This document shows positions 37,483 through 46,404 of a DNA stretch of 64,000 nucleotides, one piece after another (the first letter of the stretch is position 1; each line of letters begins with the position of its first letter). This DNA is from Rhabdaerophilum calidifontis. GTDB lineage: Bacteria > Pseudomonadota > Alphaproteobacteria > Rhizobiales > Beijerinckiaceae. A program made the position numbers and the translations under genes. The notes under the pieces were generated by a model. The model saw only the letters and a list, made by a program, of their open reading frames with translations. It was not told where the DNA came from and did not search any database. The stretch spans positions 434,001-498,000 of the forward strand of contig NZ_VTRS01000001.1 of NCBI RefSeq assembly GCF_008641065.1. The letters run 5' to 3'.

Positions 37483-38624
37483 TCGGTGATCATGTTGAGG
37501 CGGACGTTCTTCCAATCCTCGTAGGTCGCGAGGAAGCGCGCCGGGATGCGGTAGGGCTGGCAATTGCGCAACGCGCGGATCGAGGCTTCCGCGAACGGCA
37601 CGAAATTCGGTTCCGGCGAGCGGTTGACGAGCTGCACGCTGCTGATGATCCCGCCGTCGCGGCCGAGCGTGAAGGTGATCTGCGGCCCGGTCTTCGGCGC
37701 GGTGCCGTTATAGGAGATGCAGCGGCTCATCTGCTCGGTCAGGATGCCGATGAGCTGCGCGCGGTCGCTGGGGGACAGCTTCTGGCCCGTGGCGTTCTGG
37801 GTGCCGAGGCTCGCGGTCTGGCTGACCTGCGCGCCGGTGGCGCCGGTCGAGGCCGGAGCCTCGCGTGAGGTCAGCAGCTTCTGGCGGATCGCCTCGTTGA
37901 GCTTTTCGGCCTCGGCCTTCTCGCGCGCCTCGCGCTCCCTGCGAGCCTTTTCCTCCGCCTTGCGTTTTTCCTCCGCCTTGCGCTTCTCCTCGGCGCGGCG
38001 CCTCTCCTCGGCCTTGCGGGCCTCCTCGGCCTTTTGCTTCTCTTCGGCCTGCTGCTCGCGCAGCAGCTTTTCGAGTGCGTCCTGCTGCGGTGCCTCCGGC
38101 TTCGGCGGCTCCGCCCGTCTCGGCGGGAAGGGGCGCTGGCGGATGATCTCGGCGTCCTTCGCCTCCTCCTCCTCGGCCTTTTCCGGCGGGGCGGGGGCGG
38201 GGGCGGGTGGCGCTGCGCGCAATTCGGGCGGCCGTGCCGGCGGCGTGATCGCGGCCAGCTGCTCGGGTTTCGGCGGTTCGGGTTTCGGCGGTTCCGGCCT
38301 TGCCTCGGTGCGGACCGGTGGCACCGGCACTTCGCGCTGCTGGAGGCCGGGATCGCGGTCCTCGCGCGTTTCCGCGACACGATCGACGCGGCGTTGCGGT
38401 TCCGGGCGCTTCTCGGCGCGCGAATCGCCCTTCATCATCTCGTTGAACTGGCTCTCGGACACGACATCGACCGCGAGCGCCTCGGTGGCCGGCTCGAAGG
38501 GCTTGGCACTGGCGAAGGCATAAACGCTCGCGAGCAGCAGCGTCAGATGCGCCGTGGCCGAGACGATCCCGCCCGGCTGACGCCAGGACAGGAAGGACCG
38601 CAGGATATCGGACCCGGATCGCAT
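37470..38624 (-). CDS. tolA: cell envelope integrity protein TolA
   Basis: A 384-aa inner-membrane-anchored protein. The N-terminal helix IVSATAHLTLLLASVYAFASA anchors it, an extended Glu/Pro/Lys/Ala-rich helix follows with repeats such as RKAEERRRAEEKRKAEEK (about residues 200-260), and the globular C-terminal domain holds RAQLIGILTEQMSRCISYNG, ITFTLGRDGGIISSVQLV and IRALRNCQPYRIPA with two cysteines. It transmits the proton-driven motion of TolQR to TolB-Pal. It starts 13 bp after the tolR stop; ATG 38624 (MRSGSDILRSF) is more likely than ATG 38651, which lies within tolR. Confidence 0.92.
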   Translation of the reverse strand: MRSGSDILRSFLSWRQPGGIVSATAHLTLLLASVYAFASAKPFEPATEALAVDVVSESQFNEMMKGDSRAEKRPEPQRRVDRVAETREDRDPGLQQREVPVPPVRTEARPEPPKPEPPKPEQLAAITPPARPPELRAAPPAPAPAPPEKAEEEEAKDAEIIRQRPFPPRRAEPPKPEAPQQDALEKLLREQQAEEKQKAEEARKAEERRRAEEKRKAEEKRKAEEKARREREAREKAEAEKLNEAIRQKLLTSREAPASTGATGAQVSQTASLGTQNATGQKLSPSDRAQLIGILTEQMSRCISYNGTAPKTGPQITFTLGRDGGIISSVQLVNRSPEPNFVPFAEASIRALRNCQPYRIPARFLATYEDWKNVRLNMITDDLR

Positions 38625-38637
38625 GCCTTTTGCCGTC

Positions 38638-39087
38638 CTAGTTCCCCGCAAGGGGCTGGTTGACGAGCGCGGTCTTGACGAAACCCGCCTTGTTCAGCGC
38701 CGCGAGCACCGCGGCGACGCGGCCATATTCGACCTGCGCCGCGCCGCGGACATAGATGCGCTCGTCGAAGCCCTGCTTCGCGATCGCGCCGATCTCCGCC
38801 GCCAATGTCTCGAGCCGGGTTTCCCGATCCTGCAGGAACAGCTTGCCCTGCGCGTCGATCGTGACCGAAATCGGCTTCTGCTCGATGTTGAGCTGGCCGG
38901 CGGCGGTCTTCGGCAGATCCACCGGCACGCCCACGGTCAGCAGCGGCGCCGCGACCATGAAGATCACCAGCAACACCAGCATGACATCGATGAAGGGGAT
39001 CATGTTCAGCTCGGCCATCGGCGCGGCGCGGCGCGCGCGCCGGCGCTTGCCGCCCCCGCCACCGTTCTGGCTCATCGCCATCGCCAT
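38638..39087 (-). CDS. tolR: TolR, ExbD/TolR family
   Basis: A 149-aa single-pass membrane protein. The TM segment MAELNMIPFIDVMLVLLVIFMVAAP contains the proton-conducting aspartate (FIDVML). The periplasmic domain includes LPKTAAGQLNIEQKPISVTID and RIYVRGAAQVEYGRVAAVLAAL. A basic Gly-rich N-terminus precedes the helix. It works with TolQ as the stator-like proton channel. It follows tolQ by 9 bp and precedes tolA by 13 bp. Confidence 0.96.
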   Translation of the reverse strand: MAMAMSQNGGGGGKRRRARRAAPMAELNMIPFIDVMLVLLVIFMVAAPLLTVGVPVDLPKTAAGQLNIEQKPISVTIDAQGKLFLQDRETRLETLAAEIGAIAKQGFDERIYVRGAAQVEYGRVAAVLAALNKAGFVKTALVNQPLAGN

Positions 39088-39096
39088 GGCGGCACC

Positions 39097-39810
39097 TCAC
39101 GCGGCGCGCGTCGGCACATGGCCGGCGCGCTCGTCGATCTGCCGCGAGATGATGGCGGAGAACTCGTCGGCGAAGGCCTCGAGGCGGCTCTGGTTGCGCG
39201 ACGTGTCCTTCACGAACTTGTTGTAGAAGATGTTGGCGGGGATTGCCGCCACCAGCGCGATCGCGGTGGCGAACAGTGCTTCGGCGATGCCGGGCGCGAC
39301 GACCGCGAGCGATGTGTTCTTCGAGGCGGCGATCGAACGAAAGGTCGTCATGATGCCGAAGACCGTGCCGAACAGGCCGATATAGGGGCCGACGGAGGCG
39401 ATCGTCGCCAGCACCAGCAGTTTCGATTCGAGTCGCTCGACCTCGCGCGCGATCGAGACGTCGAGCACCTTGTCGATCCGTGTCTGGAGGCTCGCGAAGC
39501 CGCGCCCCGAGCCCTCGAGGGCGCGCCGCCATTCGCCCATCGCCGCCACGAACAGCGCCGCGAAGCCGTCATTCGTCTTCTGCACCAGCGCCCGATAGAG
39601 ATCGTCGAGGCTCTGGCCGGACCAGAACATGTCCTCGAACTCGTCCATCCGGGCCTTCATCGCGCGCAGCATCAGCCATTTGTTGATGATGATCGCCCAG
39701 GACCAGATCGACGCGGCGAGCAGCCCCATCATCACCAGCTTGACGATGACATGGGCGTTGAGGAACAGCGAGACGAGCGACAGATCGGCGCTGGCTTCAG
39801 CGGCTGGCAT
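39097..39810 (-). CDS. tolQ: TolQ, MotA/TolQ/ExbB proton channel
   Basis: A 237-aa protein with three TM helices: VKLVMMGLLAASIWSWAIIINKW, LVLATIASVGPYIGLFGTVFGIM and IAEALFATAIALVAAIPANIFYN. The second and third carry the conserved small-residue and threonine/alanine channel motifs. It forms a pentamer around TolR. The start at 39810 (MPAAEASADLSLVSLF) is preferred; the frame extends upstream to 39939 without family resemblance. It is 141 bp downstream of ybgC. Confidence 0.96.
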   Translation of the reverse strand: MPAAEASADLSLVSLFLNAHVIVKLVMMGLLAASIWSWAIIINKWLMLRAMKARMDEFEDMFWSGQSLDDLYRALVQKTNDGFAALFVAAMGEWRRALEGSGRGFASLQTRIDKVLDVSIAREVERLESKLLVLATIASVGPYIGLFGTVFGIMTTFRSIAASKNTSLAVVAPGIAEALFATAIALVAAIPANIFYNKFVKDTSRNQSRLEAFADEFSAIISRQIDERAGHVPTRAA

Positions 39811-39951
39811 GGCGATAGACCTTTCCGGCCGGGCCCGATTTCCCGGCAAACGCGGGCACATGCAGTGGTTTTGCGACCAAACTGAGGCGCAGGGCCATGT
39901 GCGGCCGGCGCGATGGCCCGGCCCGATGCTACCATCCATCGCGCGTTATGG

Positions 39952-40368
39952 TTAACCTTTGGTGATCAGCGCCAGCGCTGCGGCGATTTCCGCCGGCACG
40001 CGCGCGGGCCGGCCGCGAACGAGGAAGCCGAGTTCCAGTTCGGCTTCGGCGATGGTGTTCCCGTCGCGCAGCAGCCGCTGGCGCATCGCGATCCGCGCGC
40101 CCGTTATCGCCGCGACCGTCGTCTCGACCAGCAGGAGATCGTCCATCCGTGCCGGGCGATGGTATTCGATCGTCATCCGCCGGACCACGAAGAGCTGCGG
40201 TCCGCCCGCGGCCGCGAACAGCCGGCTCTGATCGATGCCGAGCGCGCGCAGCGCCTCCGTCCGTCCGCGCTCGAAGAAATGCAGGTAGCGCGCGTGGTAG
40301 ACGGCCCCGGAGAAATCCGTGTCCTCGTAATAGACGCGGAGCGGGAATGGTTCGGCGCGGCGTGTCAT
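39952..40368 (-). CDS. ybgC: tol-pal-associated acyl-CoA thioesterase YbgC
   Basis: A 138-aa hotdog-fold thioesterase. The catalytic YYEDTDFSGAVYHARYLHFFERGR segment is diagnostic for YbgC, followed by RRMTIEYHRPARMDDLLLVETTV and RDGNTIAEAELELGFL. It hydrolyses short-chain or hydroxy-acyl-CoA thioesters and is the usual first gene of tol-pal operons, probably linking phospholipid metabolism to the envelope. It is divergent from the phnD-like gene across 65 bp. Confidence 0.93.
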   Translation of the reverse strand: MTRRAEPFPLRVYYEDTDFSGAVYHARYLHFFERGRTEALRALGIDQSRLFAAAGGPQLFVVRRMTIEYHRPARMDDLLLVETTVAAITGARIAMRQRLLRDGNTIAEAELELGFLVRGRPARVPAEIAAALALITKG

Positions 40369-40398
40369 GGGGTTGTGATGCTTTCGTGCTTCGTCGGT

Positions 40399-40421
40399 CC
40401 CGACCGCTGGGAGCGGTCGGG
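40399..40421 (+). promoter_or_regulatory. perfect hairpin abutting the phnD ribosome binding site
   Basis: A 10-bp perfect inverted repeat CCCGACCGCT / AGCGGTCGGG with a 3-nt GGG loop ends at the first base of the GGAGGT ribosome binding site (40421-40426). An RNA hairpin here would restrict ribosome access; there is no T-run, so it is not an intrinsic terminator. Confidence 0.5.
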
Positions 40422-40433
40422 GAGGTAACAGCC

Positions 40434-41354
40434 ATGGCGATCCATCTCAACCGTCGCGTTGTTCTCGCATCCGCCGCCGCGTCGCTGCTGCCCCTGCGCG
40501 CCGTCGCGCAGGATTGGAAGGCGCAGTTCAAGGAATTGCGGCTCGGGGTCTCGTCGGCCGAGAACGAGGCCGGCGCGCTCGCGCGCTGGGAACCGGTCGC
40601 GAAATATCTCACCGAGGTCCTCGGCGTGCCGGTCCGGACCTATCGGGTCGCGGATTATGCCGGCCTGGTCGAAGGCATGCGCGGCGACCAGATCGAGTTC
40701 TCCCGCTTCGGGCCGGCCGTCTATTCGATGGGGCGGCGCGTGATGGGCGATAAGCTGAAGCCGCTGTTCCGCGACATCGATAACAACGGCGCCGAGGGCT
40801 ATTATTCGATCGTCGTGGTGAAGGCGGAGAGCCCCTACCAGACCCTCGCCGATCTCAAGGGCAAGCCCTTCCTGTTCGCCGACCCGAACTCGACCTCGGG
40901 CTATGCCTTCCCGCAATATTACATGCGCAAGCAGGGTTTCGACCCGGCGGCGCATTTCTCCGCCACCGCCTTCTCCGGCAGCCACGAGAATTCCGTGATC
41001 GGCGTGGTGCGCGGGCAATACGACGCCGCCGCCACCTACTGGACCAACGAGGAAAGCGGCATGGTCCAGCGGCTCGAAAGCCGCGGCATGATCCCGAAGG
41101 GCGCCGTGCGGATCATCTGGAAATCGCCGCTCATCCCGGCGAGCCCGTTCTGCGCGCGCGCCAACCTGCCGCAGGCGCTCCAGGATGCGGTGAAGGAGGC
41201 GTTCTTCACGATGAAGGAGCGCGCCCCGGATGTCTGGAAGGCGCTGACCGACGGCAAGGTGAAGGGCTACGCGCCCGCGAAGCACGAGGATTATCTCGAT
41301 GTGGTCGCGGTGCTCGACGAACTCGACCGCGAGCGCAAGAAGCGCGGGAGCTGA
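40434..41354 (+). CDS. phosphate/phosphonate-type ABC substrate-binding protein (PhnD-like)
   Basis: A 306-aa exported binding protein. The N-terminus NRRVVLASAAASLLPLRAVAQ is a signal peptide with a twin-arginine-like pair. The mature protein begins LRLGVSSAENEAGALARWEPVAKYLTEVLGVPV, typical of the PhnD group, with DPNSTSGYAFPQYYMRKQGFDP and SHENSVIGVVRGQYDAAATYWTN as ligand-binding blocks. ATG 40434 follows a consensus GGAGGT. No ATPase or permease is adjacent, so this is an orphan. The ligand could be phosphonate, phosphite or another oxyanion. It is divergent from ybgC. Confidence 0.85.
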   Translation: MAIHLNRRVVLASAAASLLPLRAVAQDWKAQFKELRLGVSSAENEAGALARWEPVAKYLTEVLGVPVRTYRVADYAGLVEGMRGDQIEFSRFGPAVYSMGRRVMGDKLKPLFRDIDNNGAEGYYSIVVVKAESPYQTLADLKGKPFLFADPNSTSGYAFPQYYMRKQGFDPAAHFSATAFSGSHENSVIGVVRGQYDAAATYWTNEESGMVQRLESRGMIPKGAVRIIWKSPLIPASPFCARANLPQALQDAVKEAFFTMKERAPDVWKALTDGKVKGYAPAKHEDYLDVVAVLDELDRERKKRGS

Positions 41355-41501
41355 ACGGGCATCCCTCGCCGCCCGAGCATCGCCTTGGCTCTGCTCACGT
41401 TGATGTGAAACGGCGCCTCGGCTTCGTGAAGCGTGGGCGGCGTCATTCCATGCGACCTTCCGTCGCGCCGCGATCGGCGGCTGGTGCATCGGGAGGTTTT
41501 G

Positions 41502-42119
41502 ATGTCCGATACCGGATTTCCATCCGGCTGGCGGTTTTTCTGGCTCAGCAGCGCAGTTGTGCTCGTAATCGGGATTGGCGTGCCGGCGGCGCACGGCTTC
41601 GAGACCGATGCACTGCGCTGGGGCATCCGCTTCACGGCCCGCAGTTCGGCAGTGCTTTTCCTGCTTGCCTTTGTCGCGAGCGCGATGGTGCGGCTCTTTC
41701 CCTCGGCGCCGAGCCGCTGGCTGCGGGCCAACCGCCGCCATCTCGGCCTCGCCTTCGCCTTCTCGCATGGCGTTCATGCGGGGCAGATCATCGCCTATGC
41801 CTCGCAGGGGCCGCAGCAATACGCGGCGGCGGTGACGCCGGACATGATCATTGCCGGCTCGATCGGCTATGCGCTGATCATCCTGATGGCGGCGACCTCG
41901 TTCCAGCGCCCGGCAGCGATGATCGGCCGGTCAGCCTGGAGCATCCTGCATCTGGCCGGGATTTCCTGGCTCTGGCTGCAATTCGTGATCGCTTTCGGGA
42001 AACGGGCCGCGATGGGCGGGCCGATCTACTGGTTTTTCCTCGGGCTTTTCGCGGTGGCGCTCGCGTTGCGGATCGTCGCCTGGCGGCGTTCGGCCGGGCA
42101 GACCTCGCTGCCGACCTGA
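41502..42119 (+). CDS. ferric-reductase-like transmembrane protein
   Basis: A 205-aa inner-membrane protein with about six helices. The block LRANRRHLGLAFAFSHGVHAGQIIAYA and the later SAWSILHLAGISWLWLQFVIAF carry histidines placed as in YedZ/MsrQ-type and eukaryotic ferric reductase haem ligands. The fold is the ferric-reductase-like transmembrane domain. A GGGAGGT ribosome binding site precedes ATG 41502. No periplasmic molybdoprotein (MsrP) neighbour is present. It could be a haem-binding electron carrier; function is unknown. It is convergent with ruvB. Confidence 0.65.
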   Translation: MSDTGFPSGWRFFWLSSAVVLVIGIGVPAAHGFETDALRWGIRFTARSSAVLFLLAFVASAMVRLFPSAPSRWLRANRRHLGLAFAFSHGVHAGQIIAYASQGPQQYAAAVTPDMIIAGSIGYALIILMAATSFQRPAAMIGRSAWSILHLAGISWLWLQFVIAFGKRAAMGGPIYWFFLGLFAVALALRIVAWRRSAGQTSLPT

Positions 42120-42138
42120 ATTGCTGCGCCTCCCGGCG

Positions 42139-43182
42139 CTATTCCTCCCCGTCCTCGAACAGCCCGAGCTGCGGCGCGGGCCGCGAGGGCGGGTCAAGGC
42201 CCAGATGGCGGAAGGCGGCCTCGGTGAGAAGCCGGCCGCGCGGCGTGCGCTGGAGGAAGCCCTGCTGCAGGAGATAGGGCTCGATGATGTCCTCGATCGC
42301 GTCGCGCGGCTCGGAAAGCGCCGCCGCCATGGTCTCGATCCCGACCGGGCCGCCCATGAATTTCTCGGCGATCGTCGTCAGGTAGCGGCGGTCCATCAGG
42401 TCGAGGCCGATCGAATCCACGTCGAGCATGGTCAGCGCCCGGTCGGCGATCGCGCGGGTGACCGTCTCCGCGCCCTCGACGATGGCGACGTCGCGCACGC
42501 GGCGCAGCAGCCGGCCGGCGATGCGCGGCGTACCGCGGGCGCGCCGGGCGATCTCGTTGGCGCCGTCCGCGCTCATGCCGATGCCAAGCACGCGCGCGCC
42601 GCGGGTGACGATGCGTTCCAGTTCCTCCACCGTGTAGAAATTGAGGCGGATGGGGATGCCGAACCGGTCGCGCAGCGGCGTCGTCAGTAGCCCGGCGCGG
42701 GTGGTGGCGCCGACCAGGGTGAATTTCGGCAGGTCGATCTTCACCGAGCGGGCGGCCGGCCCCTCGCCGATGATGAGGTCGAGCTGATAATCCTCCATCG
42801 CGGGGTAGAGGATTTCCTCCACCGCCGGGTTGAGCCGGTGGATCTCGTCGATGAACAGCACGTCGCGCTCGTCGAGATTGGTGAGCTGGGCCGCGAGATC
42901 GCCGGCCTTGGCGATGACCGGGCCGGAGGTCGAGCGGAAATTGACGCCGAGCTCGCGCGCGACGATCTGCGCCAGCGTCGTCTTGCCGAGCCCCGGCGGG
43001 CCGACGAAGAGCACGTGGTCGAGCGCCTCGCCGCGCGCCTTCGCGGCCTGGATGAAGACCTTCAGGTTCTCTTGCGCCTGCGCCTGCCCGATGAACTCGC
43101 CGAGCGCGAGCGGACGGATCGCGCTGTCGGAATCGTCGCCGCGCTTCTCGGGGTTGAGCAGGCCGGGGCGGGGCTGGGTCAC
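42139..43182 (-). CDS. ruvB: Holliday junction branch migration helicase RuvB
   Basis: A 347-aa AAA+ ATPase. Walker [11 protein letters not shown], Walker B FIDEIHRL, sensor [19 protein letters not shown] and the C-terminal winged helix ([46 protein letters not shown]) are all present. RuvB drives branch migration with RuvA. It starts at GTG 43182, overlapping the stop of the GNAT gene (GTGA), a coupled start. The tail FEDGEE is family-typical. It is the last gene of the ruv chain. Confidence 0.97.
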   Translation of the reverse strand: MTQPRPGLLNPEKRGDDSDSAIRPLALGEFIGQAQAQENLKVFIQAAKARGEALDHVLFVGPPGLGKTTLAQIVARELGVNFRSTSGPVIAKAGDLAAQLTNLDERDVLFIDEIHRLNPAVEEILYPAMEDYQLDLIIGEGPAARSVKIDLPKFTLVGATTRAGLLTTPLRDRFGIPIRLNFYTVEELERIVTRGARVLGIGMSADGANEIARRARGTPRIAGRLLRRVRDVAIVEGAETVTRAIADRALTMLDVDSIGLDLMDRRYLTTIAEKFMGGPVGIETMAAALSEPRDAIEDIIEPYLLQQGFLQRTPRGRLLTEAAFRHLGLDPPSRPAPQLGLFEDGEE

Positions 43183-43664
43183 AGCGCCTTCTCCAGTTCG
43201 AGCGTGTCGCGGATCGGCAAGCCGCCATGGCCGATCGTCGGCAGATGCGGCGCCACCGCGCGATAGATATCGACGGCGGCGGGGAAGAAGCCGACCAGCT
43301 GGAACCCGAGCTTCTGATAATAGAACAGCGCCGGGGTGTTGTCGTTGGTCGTCATCACCCGGATCGCCTTCGCGCCTTCCCGGCGAGCAGCTTCCGCGAC
43401 CGCGTCGAGAAGCCGGGCGCCTATGCCGAGGCCGGGCTTGTGGCTGTCGAGGGTGAAGACCATGGCGGTCGCGCGCAGGATGTTCCAAGACACGAAGCCG
43501 AGAAGCCCGCCATCGGGATCGATCGCGCGGAAGGCGCGCACCTGCTCGCAGGGCCAGGCGCGCCCGCCCATCAGCAGCGTATCCCCCCAGCGCTTCATCA
43601 GCAGCGCGCGGAGATATTCGGTATCGGTGATGGGTTCGATGCGGATGCCGGTTTCCTTCGTCAT
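43179..43664 (-). CDS. GNAT family N-acetyltransferase inside the ruv chain
   Basis: A 161-aa acetyltransferase. The acetyl-CoA-binding block [34 protein letters not shown] and the following [24 protein letters not shown] are classic GNAT motifs A and B. It overlaps the ruvA stop (ATGA at 43661-43664) and its own stop overlaps the ruvB start (GTGA). It therefore sits between ruvA and ruvB with full translational coupling. The substrate (amino acid, aminoglycoside, protein N-terminus or other) cannot be inferred from sequence. Confidence 0.85.
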   Translation of the reverse strand: MTKETGIRIEPITDTEYLRALLMKRWGDTLLMGGRAWPCEQVRAFRAIDPDGGLLGFVSWNILRATAMVFTLDSHKPGLGIGARLLDAVAEAARREGAKAIRVMTTNDNTPALFYYQKLGFQLVGFFPAAVDIYRAVAPHLPTIGHGGLPIRDTLELEKAL

Positions 43665-44278
43665 TTCGCCAGTTCCTTCAGGCCCTGCCGGATCAGCGCG
43701 CCGGTTTCGGCGTTCCCGCCCAGCACCTTCGCCGCGGCGGCGATCGCGCCGGTCGCCTGCGGTTCGCCATAGCCGAGATTGACGAGCGCCGAGATTGCGT
43801 CCCTCACCGGGCCGCTGGCGCGCCCGTCCCCGACATCGCCGGCGAGCGCGACGATCGCCGGATCGATGCCGCCGAAGACCGGGGCCTTGCCCTTCAGCTC
43901 GACGCAGATGCGCTCCGCGAGCTTCGGGCCGACCCCCGGCGCGCGCGCGATGGCCGCCTTGTCCTTCATCGCGATGGCGTTGGCGAGATCGGCGGGGCGC
44001 AGCGTCGAGAGGATCGCCAGCGCCACCTTCTGGCCCACGCCCTGCACGCCGATGAGGATGTTGAACCAGTCCTTCTCCACCGGGGTCGCGAAGCCGAACA
44101 GGCGGATCATGTCCTCCCGCACCACGGTCTCGACATGCAGGGTCGCCGCCTCGCCCGCCGGGGGCAGGGATTGCAGCGTGCGGGCGGAGCAATGGACCAG
44201 ATAGCCGACGCCATGCACGTCGAGGATGACGTGATCCTCGCCATAGCCGTCAATCACGCCTCGGAGCCGGCCGATCAT
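43661..44278 (-). CDS. ruvA: Holliday junction branch migration protein RuvA
   Basis: A 205-aa protein. The OB-fold N-terminus [31 protein letters not shown], the helix-hairpin-helix blocks [17 protein letters not shown] and [19 protein letters not shown], and the C-terminal RuvB-binding domain ([26 protein letters not shown]) are in the usual order. It binds the four-way junction as a tetramer. The ATG at 44278 is 2 bp after the stop of the upstream small secreted protein gene, and its stop overlaps the GNAT gene start. Confidence 0.97.
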   Translation of the reverse strand: MIGRLRGVIDGYGEDHVILDVHGVGYLVHCSARTLQSLPPAGEAATLHVETVVREDMIRLFGFATPVEKDWFNILIGVQGVGQKVALAILSTLRPADLANAIAMKDKAAIARAPGVGPKLAERICVELKGKAPVFGGIDPAIVALAGDVGDGRASGPVRDAISALVNLGYGEPQATGAIAAAAKVLGGNAETGALIRQGLKELAK

Positions 44279-44280
44279 GC

Positions 44281-44664
44281 TCAGCGTCCGCAGCGCCGCA
44301 GCGGCGCGCTTTTCGTGCCGTCCGGCCAGAGGATGCGCAGGGTGGCGCCGCTTGCCTCGATCCGGAACCGGCGGGGGCCGGGCGCGCCCTCCTCGCCCTC
44401 GCAGCGCCGCGCGGAAACCGACCACAGCACACGATCCCCGGCGGCGGTCTCGGGCGTGAAGGTCAGCCCCTGGCAGGAGAAGACCGGGAGGTCGAGCCTG
44501 TCCGGCCCCAGCGTGAGGAAATTGTCGCCGGCGCGGCAGGCCGGCAGATCGAGCGCATAGCGGCCCGAGAGCGGCCGCGGCGCCTGCTCGGCCGAGGCGG
44601 GCGCGGCCATGACATGCAGCGCCAGAACCGGTGCTGCGAAAGCGGTCAATCCCCGCATGATCAT
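44281..44664 (-). CDS. small secreted protein of unknown function between ruvC and ruvA
   Basis: A 127-aa protein with a signal peptide ([23 protein letters not shown]). The mature part has four cysteines ([25 protein letters not shown]), which fits two disulfides in the periplasm, and a compact beta-rich composition resembling AprI/Inh-type or DUF domains. I do not recognise the family. It is locked into the ruv operon: its ATG overlaps the ruvC stop (ATGA at 44661-44664) and its stop is 2 bp before ruvA. Its codon usage looks like its neighbours. Confidence 0.8.
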   Translation of the reverse strand: MIMRGLTAFAAPVLALHVMAAPASAEQAPRPLSGRYALDLPACRAGDNFLTLGPDRLDLPVFSCQGLTFTPETAAGDRVLWSVSARRCEGEEGAPGPRRFRIEASGATLRILWPDGTKSAPLRRCGR

Positions 44665-45149
44665 CTCTCCCTCCCTCGATGATGCGCATGACAGATGGCA
44701 ATGGCGAGCGCGTCGGCCATGTCGTCGGTGCGGAACTCGGCTTTCGGCAGCAGCACCTTCACCATCATGCGGATCTGCGCCTTTTCGGCATGGCCGGCGC
44801 CGACCACCGCCTTCTTGATCTGGTTCGGCGCGTATTCCGCCACCCTGAGACCCGCCTGCGCGGGAACGAGCATCGCCACCCCGCGGGCGGCGCCGAGCTT
44901 GAGGGTGGCGCGCGGATCCTTGTTGAGAAAGGTTTCTTCAACCGCCGCCTCTTCCGGTGCGTGCTCCCGGATCACCCCGCGAAGGCCCTCGTGGATCGCG
45001 GCCAGCCGGTCGGCCAGATCGGCGGCGGGGCTGGGCTCGACGGCGCCGCAGGCGATGTAGCTGAGCCGCGTGCCCTCGACCGCGATCACGCCCCAGCCGG
45101 TATGGCGCAGGCCGGGATCAATACCGATGATTCGCGTCGCGGGTTTCAT
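44661..45149 (-). CDS. ruvC: Holliday junction resolvase RuvC
   Basis: A 162-aa endonuclease. The catalytic acidic residues are visible in [16 protein letters not shown] (Asp), [23 protein letters not shown] (Glu) and the C-terminal [13 protein letters not shown] (Asp pair). It resolves four-way junctions as a dimer. The frame starts at ATG 45149, 77 bp downstream of yebC, and its stop overlaps the small secreted protein gene start. Confidence 0.96.
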   Translation of the reverse strand: MKPATRIIGIDPGLRHTGWGVIAVEGTRLSYIACGAVEPSPAADLADRLAAIHEGLRGVIREHAPEEAAVEETFLNKDPRATLKLGAARGVAMLVPAQAGLRVAEYAPNQIKKAVVGAGHAEKAQIRMMVKVLLPKAEFRTDDMADALAIAICHAHHRGRER

Positions 45150-45226
45150 GCGGCGAGGTTATGCCGCCTCGAACCGGAACGAAAAGTGAAAGCCGGCGCG
45201 CGGCGAAACTTGCTGTGCAGAGCGGC

Positions 45227-45973
45227 TCACGCGGTGAGCTTCGCCATCACCTCGTCCGACACCTCGAAATTCGAAAAGACGTTCTGAACGTCGTCGTCGT
45301 TGTCGAGATTGTCGATGAGCTTCATGACGCTTATCGCCTTTTCCTCGTCGAGTTCGACCGTGTTCTGCGGCCGCCAGACGATCTTGGCCGAGGCCGGGGC
45401 GCCGAGCGCGGCCTCGAGCGCCTTCGAGACCTCCGAGAGATCGGCGAAAGCGCAGGTGATGACATGGCCGTTCTCGTCGGAGACGACGTCATCGGCGCCG
45501 GCCTCGATCGCGGCTTCCATCACCCTGTCGGCGTCGCCGACGGCGGCGGGATAGGTGATCTCGCCGAGGCGGTCGAACATGAAGGTTGCCGAGCCCGAGG
45601 CGCCGAGTTCGCCGCCGGCCTTGGTGAAATAGGAGCGCACGGCCGAGCCGGTGCGGTTGCGGTTGTCGGTCAGGGCCTCGACGATCAGCATCACGCCGCC
45701 GGGGCCGCGCCCCTCGTAACGGACCTCCTCGTAATTCTCGCCGTCGCTGCCCGAGGCCTTCTTGATCGCGCGTTCGATATTGTCCTTCGGCATGTTCTCG
45801 GCGCGCGCGGCGAGCACCGCCATCCGCAGGCGCGGGTTCATGTTCGGGTCCGGCGCGCCCATCTTGGCGGCGACCGTGATCTCGCGCGCGAGCTTGCCGA
45901 ACAGCTTCGAGCGCGCCGCATCCTGCTTGCCTTTGCGGTGCATGATGTTCTTGAATTGCGAATGACCGGCCAT
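45227..45973 (-). CDS. yebC: YebC/PmpR family regulator
   Basis: A 248-aa member of the TACO1/YebC family. The N-terminus [37 protein letters not shown], the block [27 protein letters not shown] and the C-terminal [20 protein letters not shown] are diagnostic. Some members regulate transcription; recent work on the family points to ribosome rescue at proline stretches. It precedes ruvC on the same strand, a common proteobacterial order. Confidence 0.96.
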   Translation of the reverse strand: MAGHSQFKNIMHRKGKQDAARSKLFGKLAREITVAAKMGAPDPNMNPRLRMAVLAARAENMPKDNIERAIKKASGSDGENYEEVRYEGRGPGGVMLIVEALTDNRNRTGSAVRSYFTKAGGELGASGSATFMFDRLGEITYPAAVGDADRVMEAAIEAGADDVVSDENGHVITCAFADLSEVSKALEAALGAPASAKIVWRPQNTVELDEEKAISVMKLIDNLDNDDDVQNVFSNFEVSDEVMAKLTA

Positions 45974-46071
45974 TTCTGCCTCGAAGGTCGCGAAGGTCTG
46001 GGATGGCGGGCTTATAGGAAAAGAAATCCGGCAAGGGAAGTCGGCTCGAAGCTGATGCCCTCCCGCCAGGT

Positions 46072-46404
46072 TCAGGGGGCGGCCGTTCCGCTTCGTGTCC
46101 TGCGGCGCTCGCGCGCCTCGTAGCGGCAGGTCGGGTTATGACCCGGCGGATGGCAGCGCGCGATGCGTGCCGCCGCCGCGCATTCCGCAATGAAGGCCTC
46201 GCGCGGCCCGTCGCCGCTCCGGCCTTTCCGCGCCGCTCCCTCCCATTGTGCGGCGCAATCCCGGCGCTGGTTCTCGAAGCGTTGCGCCTCGCGCAGTTCC
46301 CAGAGCCCGGCCGGATCCGCCGCATCCTGCGCGGCGGCGACCGTCGCGAGCAGGACAGCGAGAGCGGCCACGCCCGGAGCCGAGAGGCGCGACCGGCCGG
46401 TCAT
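46072..46404 (-). CDS. small secreted Cys-rich protein
   Basis: A 110-aa protein with signal peptide [17 protein letters not shown]. The mature part is charged, with cysteines in [21 protein letters not shown] and [14 protein letters not shown] do not recognise the family. Its ATG at 46404 overlaps the stop of the ymdB gene (ATGA), so it is coupled to it; yebC follows after 98 bp. Possibly periplasmic. A non-coding frame is unlikely because of the coupled start and clear signal peptide. Confidence 0.65.
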   Translation of the reverse strand: MTGRSRLSAPGVAALAVLLATVAAAQDAADPAGLWELREAQRFENQRRDCAAQWEGAARKGRSGDGPREAFIAECAAAARIARCHPPGHNPTCRYEARERRRTRSGTAAP

